64,000 bases of DNA from Bdellovibrionales bacterium (GTDB taxonomy: Bacteria > Bdellovibrionota > UBA1018 > CAIMNF01). Below the pieces are notes generated by a model. The model ran no database searches, was not told the DNA's origin, and saw nothing but the letters and a program-made list of their open reading frames with translations. Both the position numbers and the translations under genes were made by a program. Positions 16,555-25,753 of the stretch are shown in pieces; the first letter of the stretch is position 1, and every line of letters starts with the position of its first letter. Where the stretch lies: the NCBI GenBank assembly GCA_947462765.1, contig CANHQK010000003.1:1-64000 (forward strand), written 5' to 3'.

Positions 16555-17684
16555 CACGGTAGGTAGCGAAAGGCGTAGAGGTTTCCGCCTCGGCTCATGG
16601 CAAAGAGGGTGCGGCGCTTGGCATCGTAGGCGAGATTACCCGTGAACCCCGAACCATAGCCCACCTGAAAACGGTCCACCAAGGCCCCGGTCTCCCGGTC
16701 GAGGGTGTACAAATATTCATTGCTGGAGCTGAACACCACATGGCGACCGAGCACCAATACCCGAGAAGGAACCCCTTGATCGAGTTCGAACTTCCAGATT
16801 CCTTTCCCGGTCTTGGCATCGAGTGCGTGAACCTCACCCGCAGAGGCCGGCACGAACAGGGTGTTACCCGAAAGGGTCACCGCATTCGATCCTCCGAGGT
16901 CCTCTCGGGCCCACAGGGTACTCCCCGTCCGGGCATTCAAAGCATAGAGCGCATTATCATAAGCCGGCACATAAACGATTCCGCCCGACTCGAGGAACTC
17001 GGCTCCGAGACTTGAAAAACGCCGGTTCGGATTCAATTGTTTTTCCCAAAGGACCTTACCGTCCTTACGAGAGAGTGCCACCAGGGCGCCATCTGCAAAA
17101 CCAACCCAAAGGGTATCTCCCAGCACCAGCGGTTTCGAGCCCCCATGAAGTCCGGGACCGCTCGCGTTGCGCCGACGGTAGTGCCATTGCCACTTCCCCG
17201 TTTTCGATTCAAGACTGAGCAAGGCATCGTCGCTGGTCACAATGTAGAGGTCGTCTCCATCCAGGGCGGGACGGGATGCCACCGGGTTCCGTAAGGGGTA
17301 GGTCCAATTGACCTTGCCGGTGTCGAGCGAGATCGAGTAGATGTTTCCGTCTCCACCCGTGAAAAACGCATTTTCCTTCCCGGGCTCAATCTGACTGAGC
17401 ACCCCGTTTGGAAGTGGCAACTTCCACCGGGGACGCGGAATCCTGGGATACATCGCTGTCAGGCCGAAGCGACTGCTCCCAAAAATGAGGGTGGTCTCGT
17501 GGAATACGGGGCTCGAATACTCCATTCCCGGCGTGGCAAGGGAGCTCGAATCCGGTTGAATGGCGTAGGTCCACTGCCTGCGAAGCACCTCACGTTCGGG
17601 ACGGAAGCCTACACGCAAATCCCTCGAACTGCATGCAGTCAGAACCAGGAGTCCGAGTGCGACAACCGCCGGAATCCGGATCAT
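16554..17684 (-). CDS. bamB: BamB outer-membrane assembly lipoprotein
   Basis: A 376-residue PQQ-type beta-propeller lipoprotein of the BAM complex. The signal peptide ends in the lipobox LTAC (Cys18). Repeated propeller blades follow, each with a D-x-x-T-G-x-x-x-W type loop (SLDTGKVNWTY, SKTGKWQW, NARTGSTLWA, DAKTGKGIWKF). The neighbouring YfgM-like gene repeats the E. coli order yfgM-bamB (der, the third gene there, lies far away here). Confidence 0.9.
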   Translation of the reverse strand: MIRIPAVVALGLLVLTACSSRDLRVGFRPEREVLRRQWTYAIQPDSSSLATPGMEYSSPVFHETTLIFGSSRFGLTAMYPRIPRPRWKLPLPNGVLSQIEPGKENAFFTGGDGNIYSISLDTGKVNWTYPLRNPVASRPALDGDDLYIVTSDDALLSLESKTGKWQWHYRRRNASGPGLHGGSKPLVLGDTLWVGFADGALVALSRKDGKVLWEKQLNPNRRFSSLGAEFLESGGIVYVPAYDNALYALNARTGSTLWAREDLGGSNAVTLSGNTLFVPASAGEVHALDAKTGKGIWKFELDQGVPSRVLVLGRHVVFSSSNEYLYTLDRETGALVDRFQVGYGSGFTGNLAYDAKRRTLFAMSRGGNLYAFRYLP

Positions 17685-18328
17685 GAATTCTCTTTCACCC
17701 AGGACTGGGCCATTTCCGCCTGCTTGCTTCCCTGCATTTCCTTATTGAGTCGCTCACTGAAAACCTTGGCCTTGGAAGTGTCTCCGGCCTTGAGGTTGAG
17801 ACGCACCAGTCCGAGCAGGAGGTCAGCCTTCAGACCCTCTACGTTCTCTCCGAGTCCCGACTGGAACTGGAGGATCGCCTGCTTGGCGTCGCCGTTTTTC
17901 TCCTGACTGAGACCCAGGAAATAAAGAGCGGTGGCTTTCTGAAAAGAAGTACCGGCCAGACTCACGGCCTTCTGGAATGCGGGCTCGGCTTTTTTGAATT
18001 GGTTGTGTTCGAAATAGAGGTTGCCAAGTTTGAGCGCCGCTTCGAAGCCGACCCGCTTCGGAGTTCCTGAGGCGGCCGAGATCGCGTTCAGTTCAGCAAT
18101 GGTTTTGGGGTAACTCGCGTCGACATCAAGCGTGACACCGGGGGCACGGTCTTTCTCGGGGACTGAGGTGTTCTCTTCCACGAATGTTTTCTGGATCCGG
18201 TACAGAGCGCTCTTGCTCTCCATTTCCTTTGTCTCGAGGTGGCGCTGCACACCGAAAGTGGTGGCCCCACCCAGAACGATCAGAATGACCAGGACCAGAA
18301 TATTTCTCGAAGTCAGTAAGGATTCCAT
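17681..18328 (-). CDS. YfgM-like membrane-anchored TPR protein
   Basis: A 215-residue protein with one N-terminal membrane segment (NILVLVILIVLGGATTFG) and periplasmic tetratricopeptide-like helices (about 105-205: AALKLGNLYFEHNQFKKAEP, ALYFLGLSQEKNGDAKQAI). E. coli YfgM binds the SecYEG translocon and PpiD and passes clients to periplasmic chaperones. The pairing with bamB (4-base overlap) supports this. No good Shine-Dalgarno is visible; ATG 18328 is preferred over a TTG at 18349. Confidence 0.75.
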   Translation of the reverse strand: MESLLTSRNILVLVILIVLGGATTFGVQRHLETKEMESKSALYRIQKTFVEENTSVPEKDRAPGVTLDVDASYPKTIAELNAISAASGTPKRVGFEAALKLGNLYFEHNQFKKAEPAFQKAVSLAGTSFQKATALYFLGLSQEKNGDAKQAILQFQSGLGENVEGLKADLLLGLVRLNLKAGDTSKAKVFSERLNKEMQGSKQAEMAQSWVKENS

Positions 18329-18356
18329 ACGATAGATGTATGGTTTCAAAGGACTA

Positions 18357-18384
18357 TTGTCAAAGCAAAAGCCTGTGTTACGCT
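18357..18384 (+). promoter_or_regulatory. candidate promoter of the outer-membrane barrel genes
   Basis: TTGTCA (18357-18362), 16 bases, TACGCT (18379-18384), 11 bases before the ATG at 18395. If used, the transcript would have almost no leader. It lies in the 66-base divergent gap with the YfgM-like gene. Confidence 0.35.
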
Positions 18385-18394
18385 CTAAGGCAGC

Positions 18395-18901
18395 ATGATC
18401 AAAACGCTGGTCCGGACGGGCCTCACTCTCGGTTTCCTTCTTTGTTCCGGTGAGGTCGGCCAGGCGCGTGAACTCCTGGGACGAGCGGGTCTTGGCTACA
18501 ATGCCCAGTTCTCGAATGCCGACCGGAACGGCCAGACGCCGGCCATGAGTCTCAAATACGCTTTCGCACCCCGCTCCGCGCTGGAGGTGGTGACGGGATT
18601 CTACTCGGGAGCCGGCGGAAATGGAGTCGTTGCGTTAAAATACTGCCGGACTATCCGCTCGGAGAACTATGTGAACTTTTACTTCCCTCTCGGGCTTGGT
18701 TACCTCACTTCCAGGGGTACGAGTGGGATCGAAGTTCTAGGAGGTCTCGGTGCCGAATTCTTCATTCCCGGCGTAGATAGCGTGGGAATGAGCTTCGAGG
18801 CCGGACTGAGTGGTGAGAGCATCAGCTCCGGAACGGGAACCTTTGTTTTGAAAACCTTTGGGGCGAGTTTTCTGAATGCGGGCATGCACTATTATTTCTA
18901 A
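18395..18901 (+). CDS. exported protein, probable outer-membrane beta-barrel
   Basis: A 168-residue protein with a signal peptide (LGFLLCSGEVGQARE) and alternating strand-like sequence throughout (AGLGYNAQFSN, SLKYAFAPRSALEVVTGFY, YVNFYFPLGLGYLTS, GMSFEAGLSGE), ending in the typical barrel C-terminus MHYYF with terminal Phe, the signal read by the BAM complex. It likely inserts into the outer membrane; function unknown. It overlaps the next gene, another barrel, by 26 bases. Confidence 0.75.
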   Translation: MIKTLVRTGLTLGFLLCSGEVGQARELLGRAGLGYNAQFSNADRNGQTPAMSLKYAFAPRSALEVVTGFYSGAGGNGVVALKYCRTIRSENYVNFYFPLGLGYLTSRGTSGIEVLGGLGAEFFIPGVDSVGMSFEAGLSGESISSGTGTFVLKTFGASFLNAGMHYYF

Positions 18902-19652
18902 AACGCTGTTTGCGCTGCTGCTTCTCTTCCAGCTCACCGGGCCCGAGGTTGCCTCCGCACAGCCCCCGGTGGGGGGTGCGATCGGTGAATCGGCTCCCAG
19001 CGCACCCTCGAAAAAGAACGAGGATCACGGTTTGTTCGATCAATCCTCACCCTACCTCGATTACGGCGACTTCAATCTGACCGAGGAAGAGAACGAGGAC
19101 ACGCAATATTTCCAGAACGGGCGCTTCTTCGGGTTGAGCTTCGGTGGCGGTTATCAGGCGGCTACAGGAAACAGGGGTAAACTCTATGAACCGGCACTTC
19201 CTCGATTCGACGTCAGGGTCCAGTACTGGTTCAACTTCCAGTTCGCGGCAGATCTGGGTATCTTTTTCGCCAACCACAACTTCCTGGACGGGAACACCAA
19301 CTACGAGGTCAAGCTCATCGGCTACGGTGCGCACCTCAAGTATTACTTCGATGTCCGCGACGCGGCGGCCCCAATCACCTTCGCTAACCCTTATCTCGCA
19401 TTCGGATTCGGGGCTTTGACCAAAAACCAGATCAGCGCTACTCAATCGACGCCGGATACGGACTCCACCCTCAGCATCGCAGGCGGAGGCGGTTTGGAGT
19501 TCCCGATCGTCCACAGAAGAACCTACCTCAATCTAGAACTCCTATTCCACACGCAGAACTTCACCGACACGAACGAAACCCGCTACCGTGCGGTTTCGGA
19601 CCTGACCGGAGGGTTCTTCACTCTGCTCGGGCACTTCATGTTCACTTGGTGA
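18876..19652 (+). CDS. exported protein, probable outer-membrane beta-barrel
   Basis: A 258-residue protein with a signal peptide (ALLLLFQLTGPEVASAQ), an acidic, probably disordered stretch (about 30-75), then strands with alternating aromatic residues (FFGLSFGGGYQAAT, RFDVRVQYWFNFQFAADLGI, VKLIGYGAHLKYYFDV, YLNLELLFHTQNF) and a final GHFMFTW. The ATG at 18876 lies inside the previous gene, so the two are coupled. Function unknown; possibly the second half of a barrel pair. Confidence 0.75.
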   Translation: MRACTIISKTLFALLLLFQLTGPEVASAQPPVGGAIGESAPSAPSKKNEDHGLFDQSSPYLDYGDFNLTEEENEDTQYFQNGRFFGLSFGGGYQAATGNRGKLYEPALPRFDVRVQYWFNFQFAADLGIFFANHNFLDGNTNYEVKLIGYGAHLKYYFDVRDAAAPITFANPYLAFGFGALTKNQISATQSTPDTDSTLSIAGGGGLEFPIVHRRTYLNLELLFHTQNFTDTNETRYRAVSDLTGGFFTLLGHFMFTW

Positions 19653-19653
19653 T

Positions 19654-20331
19654 TCAAACGTAAGGGTTGTGCCGTTTCTCGTGGCCGATCGTGGTCGATA
19701 GTCCGTGCCCGGGCCAGGCGCAGGTGTCGTCATCGAGCACCAACAAACGGTTCCGGATGCTCTTGACCAGCAAGGCTTCATCTCCGCCCCACAGATCAGC
19801 CCGACCGATATCCTCACGAAAAAGCGTATCCCCGGTGAAAACCATCTCAGGAACCGCATTGGCTGTGTCAGAGTGCAAATGGAAGCAAACCCCTCCCGGG
19901 GAATGCCCCGGAGTATGGAGCACGGAAAACTTGAGGGTTCCGAACTCGAGCGACTGGCCGTCCTCGAAATAGCGATCCACGGGTAAAGGAGCGTTCATCC
20001 GGAAACCGAACCGCGCCGCCTGCTGGGGCAACATCGAATAGATGAACTCGTCCTCCCGGTGGAGAAAAATAGACGGAGCGTCGACTCCGTTCTGCATCAG
20101 CGCCTCCTTGACTCCCCGGGCAGCACCGATGTGATCGAAATGGGCATGCGTATGAAGGAGGGCCCGAACCCGTACCGGTTGACCGAGCTCTTTGCCAATG
20201 CGACCGATTTCTGTGAGGATGCGGTCCGCCTCATCTCCCGGATCGACCACGACCGCCTCACGGGTCTCCGGACAGACCAGGATTTGGCAATTGCACATCA
20301 GGCGTCCGACAGGGAGAGTCTTCTGGATCAT
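19654..20331 (-). CDS. metallo-beta-lactamase-fold hydrolase (glyoxalase II-like, YcbL type)
   Basis: A 225-residue zinc hydrolase. Ligand motifs are HTHAHFDHIG, HTPGHSPGG, GDTLF and PGHG. The short length without the C-terminal substrate domain of GloB suits the type II glyoxalase YcbL group acting on S-lactoylglutathione or a related thioester. The exact substrate is not shown by sequence. Its start overlaps the queA stop by 4 bases. Confidence 0.88.
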   Translation of the reverse strand: MIQKTLPVGRLMCNCQILVCPETREAVVVDPGDEADRILTEIGRIGKELGQPVRVRALLHTHAHFDHIGAARGVKEALMQNGVDAPSIFLHREDEFIYSMLPQQAARFGFRMNAPLPVDRYFEDGQSLEFGTLKFSVLHTPGHSPGGVCFHLHSDTANAVPEMVFTGDTLFREDIGRADLWGGDEALLVKSIRNRLLVLDDDTCAWPGHGLSTTIGHEKRHNPYV

Positions 20332-21407
20332 CGATCCAAGATTAGCATGGCATCGCCGTAACTGTAAAACCGGTATCGTTCACGCACGGCCTCTTCGTAT
20401 ACGCTGAGCGTGAACCCGAGATCTCCGATGAATGAAGCAATCATCATGATCAGGGTGCTTCCGGGCAGGTGAAAGTTGGTGATCATGGCATCGGTGAACT
20501 TCCACTGGTAACCGGACCCGGGATGGATGAACAGGTTCACGTCACTGACGCCCGGAACCAAATCGAAACCTTCGGCCCCCGGAACAGATCTCCCCTCGAG
20601 TGCGCGCGTGGTGGTCGTCCCCACGGCCAAAATGGTTTTTCCCGCACGCTTGGACAGGTTCAAACTTTCGGCGACGGTGGGTGATATCTCGACCGGCTCC
20701 GCGTGCATCACGTGATCCCTGACATCCGCGACACTCACCGGTTTGAACGTGCCGATGCCCACATGGAGAGTGAGTTCCTGCCAGTCCATCCCCTCGGATC
20801 TGAGGCGCCCGATCAGTTCCGGTGTGAAGTGACGACCGGCGGTCGGTGCGGCAACCGAGCCCGCGCGGGTTCCGAAAACGGTGTTGTAGGTTTCTAACTC
20901 CTCGGGACCCCACTCTTTTCTTTTGGCCACGATGTACGGCGGCAAGGGGACCTCCCCGATGTCGGCCTCGACCGGATCACGCGAGAATTTTGCAGTCAGA
21001 ATCACCCCGGCCGGAGATTCCTCTCGCCGGATGACTTCTGCCCGAACCCATCCCCCTTCACGATCGGGAATCTTGAACAGGAAGCCCGGCAAAACCCGGG
21101 CACCGGTTTTCATCAAACCCTCCCAACAAGCGGACTCCACTCGCCGGAGCATGAAAAACTCGACCTTTCCTCCGGTGTCCTCACGCTCACCGAGTAACCG
21201 TGCGCGGATCACCCGCGTGTTGTTCGCGACGATCACGGTTCCGGGATCGAGGATTGATGGAATTTCACTGAAGATCCGGTGCTCCAAAGTCCGCGACTTC
21301 CGGTTCACAACGAGCAGGCGCGAACGATCCCTTTGTTCGAGGGGTTCTGCGGCAATCAATTCTTCGGGCAGGGTGTATTGATAGTTCCGTACATCGAACA
21401 GATCCAT
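20328..21407 (-). CDS. queA: QueA, tRNA preQ1 ribosyltransferase-isomerase
   Basis: A 359-residue enzyme that transfers the ribosyl part of S-adenosylmethionine to preQ1 in tRNA, forming epoxyqueuosine. Signatures are DLFDYxLP-like DVRNYQYTLPEELIA, VVNRKSRTLEHRIF, TAGRHFT, LHVGIGTFKPV, THFHLP-like NFHLPGSTLIMMI, and YRFYSYGDAML at the C-terminus. Normal length. It is followed by the metallo-beta-lactamase-fold gene; tgt is not nearby. Confidence 0.96.
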   Translation of the reverse strand: MDLFDVRNYQYTLPEELIAAEPLEQRDRSRLLVVNRKSRTLEHRIFSEIPSILDPGTVIVANNTRVIRARLLGEREDTGGKVEFFMLRRVESACWEGLMKTGARVLPGFLFKIPDREGGWVRAEVIRREESPAGVILTAKFSRDPVEADIGEVPLPPYIVAKRKEWGPEELETYNTVFGTRAGSVAAPTAGRHFTPELIGRLRSEGMDWQELTLHVGIGTFKPVSVADVRDHVMHAEPVEISPTVAESLNLSKRAGKTILAVGTTTTRALEGRSVPGAEGFDLVPGVSDVNLFIHPGSGYQWKFTDAMITNFHLPGSTLIMMIASFIGDLGFTLSVYEEAVRERYRFYSYGDAMLILDR

Positions 21408-21422
21408 GACGGGAACCTTACC

Positions 21423-21899
21423 CTATTCACCTGGCTTTTGCACCAGACCGGTCAGGTAGCAATCCCCGGCAAAAAACTCGATTTCGACCACTCCGCACTT
21501 CTTGATCCCGATCCGGGCTCCGGTGAGGCGCTCGACCAGGACCGGAATGATGTCCCCGTGAGAACAGGCCACGAGTAGGTCCGGACCCTGGTATTTCCAC
21601 TCATCCATGAACTCGCCCAATCGGGCCAAGAGCTCTTCCTGTCGTTCGATAGGTCCTGTTTCCGTAAGGCGTCCGTCGATCTCGAGTTCGCCACCGTACC
21701 GCTCGACCAAAGGTCCGAGGGTTTCCCGGCACCGCTTTTTCGGCGAGGAGAGAAACCGGACCTCTCCCTCGATCCGCTTTTCAAAATACCGGAGCAATCG
21801 TTTCACCTGCTGTTCGCCTTTTTCACTGAGGCCATTGTCCTTTGAAGGGACCTCGGTATCGCGATGAGCATGACGAATCAGAATCAATCGCTTTTCCAT
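21423..21899 (-). CDS. SixA-type histidine phosphatase
   Basis: A 158-residue histidine phosphatase superfamily protein. The phospho-accepting motif is LIRHAHRD near the N-terminus, with a second catalytic His in ACSHGDI. The small size resembles SixA, which dephosphorylates phosphohistidine on phosphotransfer proteins, but small phosphoglycerate mutase-like enzymes have the same fold, so the substrate is open. Confidence 0.82.
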   Translation of the reverse strand: MEKRLILIRHAHRDTEVPSKDNGLSEKGEQQVKRLLRYFEKRIEGEVRFLSSPKKRCRETLGPLVERYGGELEIDGRLTETGPIERQEELLARLGEFMDEWKYQGPDLLVACSHGDIIPVLVERLTGARIGIKKCGVVEIEFFAGDCYLTGLVQKPGE

Positions 21900-21906
21900 C
21901 CGCGCC

Positions 21907-22737
21907 TCACTTCACCCGTTCGAGGGTTCCGCACCGTTTCGAAAAAGGAGACTCGGATGCGGGTGAACGCGAGCAAATTTTTCGGGTGAGCTCGAGGTAT
22001 TCTTCGAGCAACGCCAAAGGATAAGGCTTTTGTGCCATTGCCGAAGAGAATATCGGGGTACGCGGATCCAGTCTCTCTTTCCAGCGCTTCATCTCGGCCG
22101 AACCGGGCTCGAGCCGGGTCAGACGGTCCAGAAAGTCGCGATAGTGCTGTCCGAGGTAATAGAACGAGCGCTTCCATTTCTCACCATCCGCCATCGCTTT
22201 CCACACCATTCCACAACGGGCCCTGACCAGTGCCAAATCCTCTTCGGGAATCACCCGTGATTTCGAACGATCGATCCATTCACGACCGACGCGGCATTCG
22301 TATGCGATCGCCTCAGCCTCGCCCCCCTCGCCCTCGATTCCCCGGACCACGTAATCCCCGGGTTTCAAAGCGGGATGAAACGGATTCTCTTTGGGCCGGA
22401 GTGCGTGGACCAACTCATGAGCCAGATCGAGCGCTTGAAACACAGGACTCTTCGACCCGGAAATGATCACCCGGGTATCGTAATGGACGGTCTCCACCTC
22501 ATCGTGAACCGTCCGGGTGGCGGTGACCTCTGTCCGGGATACCTGACCGAGAACCCAAGTGATCCGCCCCTCACGGGCGGCTTCGAGAACCTGCCGCCCG
22601 GATTCGGTGGTCTCTAACAATCGCTCCGCCTGCTCCAAGGTCGAAACGGTGGACGAATCGTTCCGGGCGGAAGCGGGAGTCCGCACCAACGCGAGTAAAA
22701 CAACACCGAGCAGGGAGCCGAATCGAGTGAGCCTCAC
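21907..22737 (-). CDS. exported putative zinc metallopeptidase
   Basis: A 276-residue protein with a signal peptide (LLGVVLLALVRTPASARN). A possible zinc site is HELVH in LDLAHELVHALRP, and a Glu-rich helix about 30 residues later (GEGGEAEAIAYECRVGREW) could give the third ligand and an extra acidic residue. The arrangement resembles M91/effector-type metallopeptidases. Residues beyond 180 are helical. The gene lies 7 bases upstream of the phosphatase gene. The peptidase call rests on the HExxH motif alone. Confidence 0.6.
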   Translation of the reverse strand: MRLTRFGSLLGVVLLALVRTPASARNDSSTVSTLEQAERLLETTESGRQVLEAAREGRITWVLGQVSRTEVTATRTVHDEVETVHYDTRVIISGSKSPVFQALDLAHELVHALRPKENPFHPALKPGDYVVRGIEGEGGEAEAIAYECRVGREWIDRSKSRVIPEEDLALVRARCGMVWKAMADGEKWKRSFYYLGQHYRDFLDRLTRLEPGSAEMKRWKERLDPRTPIFSSAMAQKPYPLALLEEYLELTRKICSRSPASESPFSKRCGTLERVK

Positions 22738-22939
22738 TCCTCATCTTTCGGAGCCTTGCCGTCAATTCTTTAGACAGGTGTGTGATCCTTTCCTGACAGG
22801 TCCGAAGGTCCACCAAACTCATTAAAACCAAAGCCTCGTAATTACAATCACTTGAAGCGGCGACCGAACTCCGCTGGCCTCAGTCTGGCTGGCATCCTTT
22901 TTGAAGATAAGGGGATACAGAAAGGCCAGGCACCGCAAA

Positions 22940-23977
22940 GTGAAAACCATCTCCCTGATCCTTGCATTCCTCATCCTGACCCTTCCGCTGACTCAAGCAG
23001 CGTCCCCGAAAGCATTCCAGATCCGGAACTGGGGTCTCGAGGACCGAGCGATCAGTGTCGAGCGTGCCTGGAAACTCACCGAAGGCAGTCGCAATGTGAT
23101 TGTGGCCGTGATCGATACCGGAATCGATGCCTCCCACCCTGATTTGAAACCCAATCTCTGGAAGTCTCCTGGAAACCGGAATCGCCCTTCCAGCGGATCC
23201 GTTTACGGATGGGACTTTGTGACCCAAGGCCCGAACCCGGTCGACTTCCACGGACACGGGACTCACATTGCGGGTATCATCGGAGCCATCGCAAATCCCC
23301 GGACCGGTACCTCGGGAGTCACCCGGAACGTTCAGATCATGCCGGTCCGCTACTATTCGGAACATGCGCCCGGATCTGTGAACCTGTCCAATACGATCAA
23401 AGCCCTGCATTACGCGATCGACAACGGTGCACGGATCATCAACTACTCCGGCGGCGGCCCCGAGTATTCCGAGGAGGAATACCAGGCGATGAAAAAAGCC
23501 GAGGAGCGTGGAGTCCTCATCGTCGCTGCAGCCGGTAATGACCGTCACAACACCGATGTCGAAGAGTACCGGTATTACCCTGCCGCATACGGACTGAAAG
23601 GCCTGAAGAACATCATCACGGTGGCATCCATGGACTCTGAAAACCGGATCCTGCCCTCCTCCAACTGGGGCGTACGCTCAGTCGATGTCGCTGCTCCGGG
23701 CGAAAGCATCTTGAGTACCATTCCTGGCGGACGCTACGGGCGGATGACCGGGACATCCCAAGCCACAGCATTTGTCTCGGGAATCGCAGCACTGATCCTC
23801 TCAAAGGCACCCGCACTGAGCCCGGCCCAAGTGAAAGAACTCATCGTGAAGAACACGACTCCCATCGCCAACCTCCGAACCAAGGTCGGCTCGGGCGGCA
23901 AGGTCGACGCGTTCCGAGCGATCTCGGCTCTGGACGCAGGTCGTGGCGCCGATCGCTCCACGGCTTCCAAAAAATAA
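22940..23977 (+). CDS. secreted subtilisin-like serine protease (S8)
   Basis: A 345-residue S8 peptidase with signal peptide (ISLILAFLILTLPLTQAA). The triad is complete: Asp in AVIDTGID, His in HGHGTHIAG, Ser in GTSQATAFVSG, and the oxyanion Asn in AAAGND. There is almost no propeptide between signal and catalytic domain. I propose the GTG at 22940, which leaves a compact signal peptide; a TTG at 22901 would add 13 mostly basic residues. Predicted to work in the periplasm or outside the cell. Confidence 0.9.
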   Translation: MKTISLILAFLILTLPLTQAASPKAFQIRNWGLEDRAISVERAWKLTEGSRNVIVAVIDTGIDASHPDLKPNLWKSPGNRNRPSSGSVYGWDFVTQGPNPVDFHGHGTHIAGIIGAIANPRTGTSGVTRNVQIMPVRYYSEHAPGSVNLSNTIKALHYAIDNGARIINYSGGGPEYSEEEYQAMKKAEERGVLIVAAAGNDRHNTDVEEYRYYPAAYGLKGLKNIITVASMDSENRILPSSNWGVRSVDVAAPGESILSTIPGGRYGRMTGTSQATAFVSGIAALILSKAPALSPAQVKELIVKNTTPIANLRTKVGSGGKVDAFRAISALDAGRGADRSTASKK

Positions 23978-24015
23978 TGCCGGTCCTCCGTTCTCTTTGC
24001 TAGACTGAGTCCACG

Positions 24016-25620
24016 TTGAAGGCGCTAGTTTTGTCCGCATCCCTGAGCGGAATCCTGTATGTGCTGTCGTTCGCCCCTTGGGACCTCCATGTCTTCCAGT
24101 GGTTCGCCTTTGTTCCATTACTTTGGGCAGCGGACAGGATCCGGGAACGTCCAGGATCGCTGAAGGCGACCCTCCTGGCCGGAACCTGGATGTCGATGAT
24201 CATCTGCTTCGGTGGCTTTTACTGGATGGTGGGAGCGACCATGAGATACGGTGGTCTGCCCCTTCCAGCAGCGCTGGGGGTATTCCTGGCCTTCTCATTT
24301 ACCGGTCAGCTCCAGGTGCCGCTTTATTTGTGGCTCCGGGACCGCCTGCTACGACAGTCTTCCAAAACGACCACGGCCATTCTTGTGCAACCGCTCTTGC
24401 TCGGAATATTTTATGCCGGAATCGAGTCCCTCTATCCGAAAGTTTTTCTTGATACGGCCGGACATGCGTTTCAAGCCTCTCTCAGGATCCGTCAGGCTGC
24501 GGATATTGGAGGAGTCTTCTTCCTGACTTTTCTCTCACTCGTGGTCAATGAAGGCCTGACTGCCACCTTTCGCTCTAAAAAGCGCAGTCCCGCGGCCCTC
24601 GCGCTTGGGCTCATTGTCCTCACTCTTGCCTACGGGCAGTGGCGGGTGAACCAGCATGCGGTTTACGAAGCCGAACGCACACCCTCCGCTCCACAGCTGA
24701 AGGTTTCGATGATTCAGGCCAACATCGGTGATTTCGTTAAAGTGGCGGCCGAACAGGGAACCCATGATGCCATGACGACCGTGCTCGAGCAGTACCTCGG
24801 TCTCTCAAGAAAGGCCGTCGAAGGAGAGCACCGTCCCGATGCGGTCATCTGGCCCGAAACGGCCTACCCCTCGATTTTCGGAAGCCCTGAATCACCCAAC
24901 GAAAAACGGATGGAAAGTCGTCTTCTTGGTTTTCTCGAGTCCCTACCCGGAACTCTCATCTTCGGGGGTTATGACCGTGACTTGAAAGGGGTGGAGTACA
25001 ATTCTCTTTTTTTCCATCAGGCTTCCACGCCATCGACCCGTGTCTACCACAAGAATGTGCTCCTCATGTTCGGCGAGACCCTACCCTTCGCAGAATCCTT
25101 CCCGTCGATGAAAACCTGGTTTCCCACCATGGGTTTTTTCGGCAGAGGCCCGGGGCCTGAGGTGATCGAGGTGAAAAACAAGGAAGGCCGGTCTTTCCGG
25201 ATGGCTCCATCGATTTGCTATGAGGGCCTGATCGGTGAGCATTCAGCCAAGGGCGCCTTGCTCGGTGCGGATGCATTGTTGAATGTGACCAATGACTCCT
25301 GGTTCGGCCCGGACGGAGAGCCCTACCTCCACCTTGCCCTGACCCGTTTCCGCACGGTGGAGACGCGATTGCCCCTCCTCCGTTCCACGAACACCGGATT
25401 CAGTGTTTGGATGGATGCCCTGGGCGAGACCCGGGGGCAGACCGGCTTGTTCGAGAGCGCCGTGCTGAACGCAGACATCCAGCACCGGACCTGGCCACTC
25501 TCTCCTTATCTCGAGATAAGCAGGAGTCTCGGGCTGATGAACTGGTTTGAGCGGGTCTGCCAGATCCTGACCCTCATTTTCACGGGCATTTTTTTCGCTC
25601 GCCGCCTCCGCTCCACTTGA
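24016..25620 (+). CDS. lnt: apolipoprotein N-acyltransferase
   Basis: A 534-residue inner-membrane enzyme that adds the third acyl chain to lipoproteins. The N-terminal half holds about six membrane segments. The nitrilase domain has the triad Glu281 (WPETAYP), Lys346 (YHKNVLLMFGE) and Cys401 (SICYEG). A final membrane segment (QILTLIFTGIFFARR) precedes the end. The only usable start is the TTG at 24016, since an in-frame TAG lies 15 bases upstream. The window has several likely substrates (25754-26284, bamB, 50483-51544). Confidence 0.95.
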   Translation: MKALVLSASLSGILYVLSFAPWDLHVFQWFAFVPLLWAADRIRERPGSLKATLLAGTWMSMIICFGGFYWMVGATMRYGGLPLPAALGVFLAFSFTGQLQVPLYLWLRDRLLRQSSKTTTAILVQPLLLGIFYAGIESLYPKVFLDTAGHAFQASLRIRQAADIGGVFFLTFLSLVVNEGLTATFRSKKRSPAALALGLIVLTLAYGQWRVNQHAVYEAERTPSAPQLKVSMIQANIGDFVKVAAEQGTHDAMTTVLEQYLGLSRKAVEGEHRPDAVIWPETAYPSIFGSPESPNEKRMESRLLGFLESLPGTLIFGGYDRDLKGVEYNSLFFHQASTPSTRVYHKNVLLMFGETLPFAESFPSMKTWFPTMGFFGRGPGPEVIEVKNKEGRSFRMAPSICYEGLIGEHSAKGALLGADALLNVTNDSWFGPDGEPYLHLALTRFRTVETRLPLLRSTNTGFSVWMDALGETRGQTGLFESAVLNADIQHRTWPLSPYLEISRSLGLMNWFERVCQILTLIFTGIFFARRLRST

Positions 25621-25645
25621 ATCGTTGATAGCCATCGCCCGGTCA

Positions 25646-25666
25646 GGTGTCCAAAGCCTGGACACC
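25646..25666. repeat. inverted repeat upstream of a sigma-54 promoter
   Basis: GGTGTCC (25646-25652) and GGACACC (25660-25666) are perfect inverted copies with 7 bases between. It lies after the lnt stop and about 38 bases before the sigma-54-like element. It has no T-run, so it is a weak terminator candidate; it could be an activator-binding site. Confidence 0.35.
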
Positions 25667-25703
25667 CGGACCTCCCTGGAGCCCCTTTCCGCAGGGGAAG
25701 GAG

Positions 25704-25721
25704 TTGGCATCGGGGTTGCAT
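25704..25721 (+). promoter_or_regulatory. sigma-54-type promoter
   Basis: TTGGCATCGGGGTTGCAT has GG at -24 and GC at -12 with the exact 10-base gap and matches the consensus TGGCAC-N5-TTGC at almost every position. It lies 32 bases before the ATG of the lipoprotein gene at 25754. It is nearly identical to the element at 29076-29093. Use would need RpoN and an enhancer-binding protein, neither of which is in the window. Confidence 0.7.
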
Positions 25722-25753
25722 TCCTTCAAGGTGTAGGGATTGAGAGGGAGAAT

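Noticed and set aside
22888-22904. Sigma-54 promoter before the subtilase
   Set aside because: The -24 TGGCAT fits, but the -12 dinucleotide is GA instead of GC, so I did not list it as a feature.
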